Origin: Candidatus Fermentibacterota bacterium | Lineage (GTDB): Bacteria > Fermentibacterota > Fermentibacteria > Fermentibacterales > Fermentibacteraceae | Direction: 5' to 3' | Length of the DNA stretch: 12,729 nt | Assembly (NCBI GenBank): GCA_012523605.1 | Contig: JAAYTY010000098.1 | Coordinates: 1 to 12,729 of the forward strand | Shown here: positions 6,664 to 12,729 of the stretch, one piece after another | Layout of the letters: every line of letters starts with the position of its first letter | Numbering within the stretch: position 1 is the stretch's first letter | The notes under the pieces: generated by a model | Database searches by the model: none | Seen by the model: the letters and a program-made list of their open reading frames with translations, nothing else | What the model was told of the DNA's origin: nothing | Translations under genes and position numbers: made by a program

Positions 6664-7107
6664 CTACAGCCAGGGTTTCACGGCGAGTGAGTAGTCGCTG
6701 AGTTCCCCGGCCGTGAAGAAGATCTCGATCTCCCTGCGGGCGGAGCCGATGGAATCCGAGGCATGGATCATGTTGTGGCCGGTGCTGACCGCGTAGTCGC
6801 CCCTGATCGTCCCGGGTGGAGCCACAGCAGGGTCCGTGGACCCGATCATGCTCCGCACAATCGAAACGGCATGCTCGGCCTCGAGGACCATCACTACGGA
6901 CGGGCCGCTGGTTATGAAGGCGATCAGATCGGCGAAGAAGGGCTTGCCCTCGTGCTCGCTGTAGAGCCGCAGGGCGAGGTCCCTGTTCATCGATACCATC
7001 TTCAGCGCGGCGATCCTCAGGCCGCGCTTTTCGAATCTTGACGTGATCTCTCCCACTAGAGCGCGCTGTACTGCGTTGGGCTTGAGGATGACGAAGGTGC
7101 TCTCCAC
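6664..7107 (-). CDS. ndk: Nucleoside diphosphate kinase
   Basis: It transfers the gamma-phosphate of ATP to (d)NDPs through a phosphohistidine, keeping cytosolic nucleoside triphosphates in balance. The 147-residue product is full length for the family. The catalytic His115 lies in GHNMIHASDS (110-119). Other active-site residues fall where the family has them: Lys9 in LKPNAV, Tyr49, Arg85, Thr91, Arg102 in IRGDYA and Asn112. The C-terminal FTAGEL (131-136) is the usual F-xx-xEL motif. The GTG start at 7107 is supported by AAGGAGG about 5 bases upstream. The gene lies 73 bases after the stop of the large PAS protein on the same strand, so it may be read from the same transcript. No promoter was recognised in that gap. 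Confidence 0.97.
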   Translation of the reverse strand: MESTFVILKPNAVQRALVGEITSRFEKRGLRIAALKMVSMNRDLALRLYSEHEGKPFFADLIAFITSGPSVVMVLEAEHAVSIVRSMIGSTDPAVAPPGTIRGDYAVSTGHNMIHASDSIGSARREIEIFFTAGELSDYSLAVKPWL

Positions 7108-7180
7108 GCGCGGCCTCCTTCCGGCATGGGCGTAAGATGGACTTCGTCGGGAAGAGGTGCAACTGCGGCGAGCATGCCGC

Positions 7181-10100
7181 CTAGATCCTGGGGATGGATA
7201 CGGTCGCGGAAAGCCCGTCCTCGCCTGGCGACAGATCGCAGGAGCACATCCGGAGGGCGAGACCGGCCAGCGCGAGCTCGGTGCCCGTGTCGAAGACGCC
7301 CCTGCACGCTGATTCGAGCGCTTCGCCCAGCGGAACGCAGGCAGCCCGCGCAGTCCTCCAGGAGACCGCGAACTGCACCAGGGGCATGCCGCTTCTTCCG
7401 GAAGGGGAAGCCATGAGCGCCTGAGTCGAGTGCCTGACCCTGATCTCCACCTGACCTCCGCAGCCGCCCGCCTCGCACAGCAGATCTAGGATCTCCGTCA
7501 GGATGCCCGGCTCGATGTCGATCTCGGGGATGTCGCCCTCAATGTAGAGGTCGGGGGGACGCCTCCCCCGCCTGACGCAGAGGTCCACGACCCTGTCGAG
7601 CACCTCGCCCGCCCTGCAGGCTCCGTCGCACGGATTGAGGCATCTGGAGAACAGACCCATGTAGTGGGACATCTTGCGGAGAGCGGACGCTTCGAGACAG
7701 GCGGATGCTATCTCGGGTCTCACCGGGTCGTCTCCCGCGAGAAGCCTCGATATGCCCTGGAGCCTGTCGCGCAGTCTGCCTATCGCTCCCGGAAGCGCCG
7801 CCGCGATTGCCGAGAGACCGGAAGGTCCCGAGAGGGGGTGGCCCGACAGCAGGTCAAGCCGCGTTCCCGACGGCGCCTTCCATGCGAATACCACGTTCGA
7901 GCCTCCCGGGATGCCCAGAGAGCTCATGACCACCGTTCCGCCCCTGCCGTCGTCCATCGCGCTGCGGCCCTGCTTGATGGCGGCCCTGATCGTTTCCACG
8001 GCGAGCTCTTCTGCCACTCCGAAGAACTGGGCGACGGTGGCTGACGCCCTCCGGCCGCCCGATTCGGATCCTGCGTCCGCATCGATGAGCTTTCCGTTGT
8101 GATCGCAGACGGCGAATCTCGAACCGGCGCCGGCGAACACCGCGGAGACCACGGCGCCGAGGCTCGTCTCGTCGAGATTCTCGATGACCCTCGCGGCGGC
8201 TCTCGTGAAATCGGCTAGCAGGGCTCCGTGCGAGACTCCGTCTACCATCAGGCTTCCGTACTGCACGGATCCCATCTGTATCGGGAAGGATGACCAGCTC
8301 TGAGTGTCCTCGTCCGACCCCAGGGAATGCCTCGCCCTGACGGCGCCGTCGGGCGAATCGATCTCGACGACCGCGCTGGCGCCCCCCGACATCCCGGATG
8401 CGGCGAGCGCCAGAGCCTCCGCGAGCTGAGCGGCCGACCTCGCGGACACCAGCCTGATGAGACTCCTGCCGAGGGAATCGAAACCCTCGTTCGACAGCGC
8501 GCCGGAGTCGCCCTCCGAGCACGGCTGTTCCGGAATGCCTGCCAGGAGCGTAACGGATTCGACGACATCTCCTTCGGCCGCATCGACGCGCGCCATTCGC
8601 CATGATGTGGACACTGCGGTGCCGTCCACCCTCCGGATCTCCCAGGAGGCGGGGGCACCCCCCGAAAGGCCTCTGCGGGCTATCCTCCTCGCCGACGCCA
8701 CGCCGCCCACGGGTCCGAACAGCATGTCTATTACCATGCTCGACCTCTTCTTCGCCGTTTCTGCGGGGCATCCCGTGAGGTTTTCCATGGCCCTGTTCCA
8801 GTGCAGAACCCGCCAGTCCTCGCCGAAAACCGCCACCGGAGTGTCGAACATGGAGATGGCATCCCTGAAGAAGCGCCTCTGCTTCTCCAGCAGGTACGTC
8901 ATCTGCTCGAGCTGGGAGGACATGCCGGAAGTCTCGAGCTTCGACCTGATGAGATCGGAAGCCATGCTGCCGGCGTGAAGGCTTTTCCCGGCCTCCTCCG
9001 GGCTGTCGAACCCGGCCACCAGGAAACCCCTGTTGGCGCTTCCCTGGCCCATCGGGAAGACACAGCAGCATTCAACCCTTCCCCTGAGGAGCCCGAGTTC
9101 CGGGCCTGTGAGCATGCTCCAGGGGGAAGTGTTCCAAACCGACGGCGGCAGGCGGAGTTCAGAGAAGTCATCGGGCAGGAACGCGCTCCACGAACCCGAG
9201 CAGCCGGCGAGCCTCGTGGTGCTGTAGGGTTCGAAGAGGTAGATGGCCGAGGCGGTGGCCGAGAGAGCCCTGCAGGCTTGCTCGGCCAGCCCGGTCGCGT
9301 TGGCGGGGAGACGGCTGTTCGAGATGGCCTTCATCAGGGCCGCCATCTCTTCCTGGCTCGCCCTGCAGCGATCGGCCTCCAGGATGACATTCATCTGGTC
9401 CGTGACGTCCTCGAACACGCCGACCACCATGAAACTCTCCTCGTCCTCGGAACGCACCGGACGGAATGTCTGGAGCACCGACCTTCCCGTGCCGTCCTTG
9501 TCGGTGTAGGACACCGTGACGGAGAGAGCGTCCTGTTCGCCGTCGAAAAGCCTCCGGGAGAGCTTTTCGAGCTCCGCGAAGCTCTCCCTGGGAACGATGT
9601 CGTAGAGGGGCATTCCGATGAGTCCCTCGCGCAGGTTGAAAAGCGCTCCGAAGGCGCGGTTCGCAACCAGGAGCCTGTAATCCTGGTCGAACAGCACTAT
9701 CCCCGCTCTGACCGCCTGCAGGTAGGTCTGGTTCATCCTCCGCGCGGTTCGCAGTCTCCGCTCGATCTCGAATCCGTCGGAGGTGTCGAACAGGGTTCCT
9801 ACGATACCCGTGCCGCCCATTCTGAAGGTTCCCTCGATGCGCTTGTTCTGGCTGGGCCTTATCTCCACCCGGACCTGCCTGCCGTCGAGCGCGCTGGCGA
9901 CGACCCCGCTCCAGGACTGGAGCAGCGGAGGCGGGAGTACCGACTCGATGCTCCTGCCGAGAGGGCTTTCGTCGGGAAGCGAGAACATCTCGCTCATCGT
10001 CGAGTTCCAGAGCCTTATCATCCCGGCCCTGTCCAGCCCGAGCACCCCGGCTCCGAGATCATCCATCGGGAACCCCGTCCGGTCGCCCTGTCCCTCGACC

Positions 10101-10378
10101 TCGAACAGGATTATCTCGGCCTGGACTGCGAACGGGACGACCACTCCAGTCAGATTCCCGAAGGAGAGCAGGATGGGGGACTCGGGAACTCCCGAGGAGA
10201 GGACGGATGCCAGCCTCGCTGGAATGAGCCTGAGAGGATCCCTGGACTCCACCAGGCTCCGTGCCGAAGCCCCGAAGACCCTGTCGCAGTCTCCCAGAGC
10301 CTGTATTATCCCGCTGCCCGGGCGATACACGAGCCTTGCCCATGACCTGGCGGGGAATGCCGCCGCAGTGTCAGCCAT
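7181..10378 (-). CDS. Multi-PAS/GAF signalling protein with degenerate histidine-kinase C-terminus
   Basis: This large (1065-residue) protein has no signal peptide or membrane segment, so it is probably cytosolic. PAS-like domains are visible at about 107-200 (GVLGLDRAGMIRLWN), 218-328 (GIVLFDQDYRLLVANRAF, ending GVFEDVTDQ) and 505-615 (TPVAVFGEDWRVLHWNRAME). GAF-like regions lie at about 360-480 and 635-740, and another possible PAS at 741-835. The last 200 residues align by eye with a DHp-HATPase module, but its key residues are gone. No His occupies the H-box (about 855-880), the N-box NLLxNA reads DLLCEA (965-970, catalytic Asn replaced by Glu969), DxGxG is absent, and GTGLGLA reads GTELALA (1032-1038). 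It may therefore be a sensor or scaffold rather than an active kinase. ATG 10378 has GGAGGA about 5 bases upstream. No response-regulator gene is nearby; ndk follows. Confidence 0.85.
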   Translation of the reverse strand: MADTAAAFPARSWARLVYRPGSGIIQALGDCDRVFGASARSLVESRDPLRLIPARLASVLSSGVPESPILLSFGNLTGVVVPFAVQAEIILFEVEGQGDRTGFPMDDLGAGVLGLDRAGMIRLWNSTMSEMFSLPDESPLGRSIESVLPPPLLQSWSGVVASALDGRQVRVEIRPSQNKRIEGTFRMGGTGIVGTLFDTSDGFEIERRLRTARRMNQTYLQAVRAGIVLFDQDYRLLVANRAFGALFNLREGLIGMPLYDIVPRESFAELEKLSRRLFDGEQDALSVTVSYTDKDGTGRSVLQTFRPVRSEDEESFMVVGVFEDVTDQMNVILEADRCRASQEEMAALMKAISNSRLPANATGLAEQACRALSATASAIYLFEPYSTTRLAGCSGSWSAFLPDDFSELRLPPSVWNTSPWSMLTGPELGLLRGRVECCCVFPMGQGSANRGFLVAGFDSPEEAGKSLHAGSMASDLIRSKLETSGMSSQLEQMTYLLEKQRRFFRDAISMFDTPVAVFGEDWRVLHWNRAMENLTGCPAETAKKRSSMVIDMLFGPVGGVASARRIARRGLSGGAPASWEIRRVDGTAVSTSWRMARVDAAEGDVVESVTLLAGIPEQPCSEGDSGALSNEGFDSLGRSLIRLVSARSAAQLAEALALAASGMSGGASAVVEIDSPDGAVRARHSLGSDEDTQSWSSFPIQMGSVQYGSLMVDGVSHGALLADFTRAAARVIENLDETSLGAVVSAVFAGAGSRFAVCDHNGKLIDADAGSESGGRRASATVAQFFGVAEELAVETIRAAIKQGRSAMDDGRGGTVVMSSLGIPGGSNVVFAWKAPSGTRLDLLSGHPLSGPSGLSAIAAALPGAIGRLRDRLQGISRLLAGDDPVRPEIASACLEASALRKMSHYMGLFSRCLNPCDGACRAGEVLDRVVDLCVRRGRRPPDLYIEGDIPEIDIEPGILTEILDLLCEAGGCGGQVEIRVRHSTQALMASPSGRSGMPLVQFAVSWRTARAACVPLGEALESACRGVFDTGTELALAGLALRMCSCDLSPGEDGLSATVSIPRI

Positions 10379-10408
10379 CCACTCCTCCGAACCTCCCGAT
10401 AGATCATG

Positions 10409-10438
10409 AATCTAGACTGGAGACGGGGAGCGGGCCAA
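10409..10438 (-). promoter_or_regulatory. Candidate promoter for the multi-PAS gene
   Basis: On the minus strand TTGGCC (10438-10433) and TAGATT (10414-10409) are 18 bases apart, upstream of the GGAGGA ribosome binding site and ATG 10378. Both boxes match only in part, and no better pair was found in the divergent gap 10379-10546. Confidence 0.25.
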
Positions 10439-10464
10439 GCGCGGCAGGGAGTCGGGCCGGGGGT

Positions 10465-10493
10465 GGCATCCGGCATCCTGGATTTCGGATAAT
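10465..10493 (+). promoter_or_regulatory. Candidate promoter for leuS, with a tandem heptamer in its -35 region
   Basis: GATAAT at 10488-10493 is the best plus-strand -10 box in the divergent gap. At 17-base spacing the -35 would be GGCATC (10465-10470), which is poor. That position falls on a perfect tandem repeat GGCATCC-GGCATCC (10465-10478). Transcription would give a leader of about 45 bases before the TTG at 10547. No T-box-like leader is present; the gap is too short for one. Confidence 0.3.
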
Positions 10494-10546
10494 AAGGCTT
10501 CACGAGCCCGGCGTTGACATCTCGATGCGTGTCCGGAGGTAGCCGC

Positions 10547-12729
10547 TTGGAAACCTATGACTTCAAAGTGATCGAGGAGAGGTGGAGACCGGTGTGGCAG
10601 GGCATGGGGCTCAATGCCACCGGCTGCAATCCGGGGCTTCCAGCCTTCTACTGCCTCGACTTCTTCCCGTACCCTTCCGGCGCCGGCCTGTCCGTCGGCC
10701 ACTGCCGCAACTATGTCCCAACCGACGTGATAAGCAGGAAGAAGAGGATGTGCGGGTTCAATGTGCTTCATCCGATGGGCTGGGATGCGTTCGGCCAGCC
10801 CGCGGAGGAGTACGCGATAAAGACAGGCGTCCACCCCAGCATCGTGACCAGACGGAACACCGACACCTATCGCAGGCAGATGAAGCTCATCGAGTGCACC
10901 TACGACTGGGACAGGGAGATAGATTCCTCGTCCCCCTCCTACTACAGGTGGACCCAGTTCTTCTTCAATCTCCTCTTCGACAGGGGGCTTGCCTACCAGG
11001 ACGAGAACGACCAGATGTGGTGCCCGTCATGCAGGATCGTGCTCTCCAACGAGGAGGCCGCCGGGGGCGCATGCCGGAGATGCGGTGGAGACGTGACGAG
11101 GAAGAGGCTCAGACAGTGGTACTTCCGCATAACCTCCTATGCGGAGAGGCTCCTGTCCGGACTCGACGGGCTCGACTGGCCCGAGAGCATCAAGGCGATG
11201 CAGAGGAACTGGATCGGACGGTCCGAGGGCGCCGAGGTGACGTTCACCGTCGAGAGCCCCTCCGGAGCGGTTCCCTTGAAGGTCTTCACCACGAGGCTGG
11301 ACACGATCTTCGGTGCGACTTTCTGCGTCGTGGCTCCTGAATACCCCGGGCTTCCGGCGATGTGCGACCCTTCTAGGAGGGACGAGGTCGAGGCCTACGT
11401 CGCCAGGGCGGCCGCCCGCACCGACAGGGAGAGGATGTCCGCTGCCGAGAAGGACAAGACGGGGGTCTTCACCGGTTCCTATGCGGTCAATCCCTTCAAC
11501 GGAGCCAGGATTCCGGTCTGGGTGGCGGACTACGTCCTCTCCGGCTACGGCACGGCGGCGATAATGGCCGTTCCCGCTCACGACGAGCGCGACCACGCGT
11601 TCGCAAGGAAATACGGGATACCGATAGTCGAAGTCGTTGCTCCCGGAGGAGTGCCGAGGGGTTCGGAGGAGGCCGCCGTCGTCGCAGACGGCATGCTGAT
11701 TCGGAGCGGAGAGTTCAGCGGCCTCGACTCCGCCGCCGCGAGGACAGCCATGGCCGCGCGGGCTCTTGAAGGTGGCTTCGGCGCCCCGGTGGTCAGGTAC
11801 AGGTTCAGAGACTGGCTGGTCAGCAGACAGAGGTACTGGGGAGCGCCCATCCCCGTCATCCACTGCGCGAAGTGCGGCGCGGTGCCCGACAGGAACCTCC
11901 CGGTCCTCCTGCCCGAGGTGGAGAGCTACGAGCCGGACGATTCGGGCAGATCCCCTCTCGCCAGGGCGGAGGGATGGGTTTCCACGACCTGCCCGTCATG
12001 CGGCGGACCCGCCTCCAGGGACACCAGCACCATGGCGGGATTCGCCTGCTCCTCCTGGTATTTCCTCAGGTTCGCCTCGCCGCACGAGGAGGACAGGCCG
12101 TTCGATCCCGAGGCCGTCCGCTACTGGCTCCCGGTGCATCTCTACGTGGGGGGCGCCGAGCACGCGGTGATGCACCTCCTGTACGCCCGCTTCTGGACGA
12201 AGGTGATGCACGACGCCGGCATGCTGGACTTCGACGAGCCGTTCACCGTGCTCAAGAACCAGGGCATGCTCCTGGGCGCGGACCACCAGAAGATGTCGAA
12301 GTCCAGGGGGAACGTAGTCACACCCGACGAGATGGCGGACCGCTACGGAGTCGATGCACTGAGGCTGTACATTCTCTTCATGGGTCCCTTCGAGGCGGAG
12401 CTCGAATGGAGCGAGGATGGGATAGCGGGCACCTACCGATTCCTCCGCAGGCTCTGGAACCTCGTGCTGGAGACCGCAGGGGCCGAGGCGGAGCCTCCCG
12501 ACGCCGCATTCGAGAGGGAGATCAGGTACATGCTCGCAAGGACGGTGAGGAAGGTCACTTCCGACATCGATACCTTCCAGTTCAACACCGCCGTCGCCGC
12601 TATGATGGAGCTCGTGAACTTCCTCCAGACGGTCCGCGGAAGGGCCGGTTCCTCGGGTGATCTCTGGCGGAGATGCCTTCACGACCTGCTGGTGATGCTG
12701 GCTCCAATGACCCCCTTCATCGCCGAGGA
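10547..12729 (+). CDS. leuS: Leucyl-tRNA synthetase, 3'-truncated by window edge
   Basis: It charges tRNA-Leu with leucine and edits mischarged amino acids. 727 residues are visible; the anticodon-binding end continues past the right edge. The HIGH-equivalent reads SVGH (49-52) within YPSGAGLSVGHCRNY, and KMSKS is intact at 582-586. The CP1 editing domain has TTRLDTIFG (248-256) and AVPAHDERD (341-349). Two zinc-ribbon pairs are present: C159xxC162/C176xxC179 and C440xxC443/C482xxC485. The segment just before KMSKS (NQGMLLGADHQ) is short, so the leucine-specific insertion of E. coli-type enzymes is absent, as in Gram-positive-type enzymes. Near the active site GWDAFGQPAEE (78-88) has Gln where GLPAE is most common. 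The TTG start at 10547 is chosen because GGAGGT lies 6 bases upstream and the next in-frame ATG (codon 20) would remove conserved N-terminal residues. Confidence 0.96.
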   Translation, partial: METYDFKVIEERWRPVWQGMGLNATGCNPGLPAFYCLDFFPYPSGAGLSVGHCRNYVPTDVISRKKRMCGFNVLHPMGWDAFGQPAEEYAIKTGVHPSIVTRRNTDTYRRQMKLIECTYDWDREIDSSSPSYYRWTQFFFNLLFDRGLAYQDENDQMWCPSCRIVLSNEEAAGGACRRCGGDVTRKRLRQWYFRITSYAERLLSGLDGLDWPESIKAMQRNWIGRSEGAEVTFTVESPSGAVPLKVFTTRLDTIFGATFCVVAPEYPGLPAMCDPSRRDEVEAYVARAAARTDRERMSAAEKDKTGVFTGSYAVNPFNGARIPVWVADYVLSGYGTAAIMAVPAHDERDHAFARKYGIPIVEVVAPGGVPRGSEEAAVVADGMLIRSGEFSGLDSAAARTAMAARALEGGFGAPVVRYRFRDWLVSRQRYWGAPIPVIHCAKCGAVPDRNLPVLLPEVESYEPDDSGRSPLARAEGWVSTTCPSCGGPASRDTSTMAGFACSSWYFLRFASPHEEDRPFDPEAVRYWLPVHLYVGGAEHAVMHLLYARFWTKVMHDAGMLDFDEPFTVLKNQGMLLGADHQKMSKSRGNVVTPDEMADRYGVDALRLYILFMGPFEAELEWSEDGIAGTYRFLRRLWNLVLETAGAEAEPPDAAFEREIRYMLARTVRKVTSDIDTFQFNTAVAAMMELVNFLQTVRGRAGSSGDLWRRCLHDLLVMLAPMTPFIAE

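Noticed and set aside
8801..10345. Plus-strand open frame of 514 codons opposite the multi-PAS gene
   Set aside because: It is a shadow frame in GC-rich DNA: low-complexity Arg/Gly/Pro/Glu composition, no ribosome binding site at its start, and fully antisense to a gene with clear PAS motifs.
7181..10378. Active sensor histidine kinase
   Set aside because: The phosphoacceptor His, N-box Asn, DxGxG and G2 glycines are all absent, so an active kinase call is not supported.
10514..10519. Perfect TTGACA as -35 box for leuS
   Set aside because: Its -10 box would fall on the ribosome binding site and start codon (about 10537-10542), which reads GAGGTA, so it cannot drive a normal leuS message.

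Overview
The window is GC-rich and densely coded, with strong GGAGG-type ribosome binding sites, GTG and TTG starts alongside ATG, and several 4-base ATGA gene overlaps. It encodes a tripartite efflux system with an outer-membrane factor, a predicted outer-membrane beta-barrel, and a ferredoxin-dependent 2-oxoacid oxidoreductase. This points to an anaerobic (or microaerophilic) diderm bacterium. The style of the barrel and the long multi-PAS protein would suit an FCB-group or related uncultured lineage, but that placement is an impression and no marker gene here proves it. No tRNA, rRNA, CRISPR array or insertion sequence was seen.

Left block, minus strand (1-2562): a TetR-family repressor, a TolC-type outer-membrane factor and a periplasmic adaptor lipoprotein (cut by the left edge) form one tightly overlapping operon. 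It is read leftward from a promoter near 2590-2618 whose spacer and -10 carry an inverted repeat suited to TetR autoregulation. The inner-membrane pump gene is probably just beyond the left edge.

Central block, plus strand (2733-6629): a 2x[4Fe-4S] ferredoxin subunit, a VorB/KorA-type alpha subunit and a fused beta-gamma subunit together make a 2-oxoacid:ferredoxin oxidoreductase. It would couple oxidative decarboxylation of a 2-oxoacid (probably branched-chain or 2-oxoglutarate) to acyl-CoA formation and ferredoxin reduction. After a GC-rich hairpin without a U-tract comes a predicted outer-membrane beta-barrel of the FadL/PorV general type.

Right-central block, minus strand (6664-10378): a 1065-residue soluble multi-PAS/GAF protein whose C-terminus resembles a histidine kinase with its catalytic motifs lost, followed 73 bases downstream by nucleoside diphosphate kinase (ndk). 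Right block, plus strand (10547 to the right edge): leucyl-tRNA synthetase (leuS), starting at TTG and divergent from the PAS gene.

The most notable items are the beta-gamma fusion of the oxidoreductase, the degenerate kinase with unusual cysteine clusters, and the well-formed TetR promoter-operator. Nothing seen requires a wholly new system: most genes are recognisable housekeeping, energy or transport genes.
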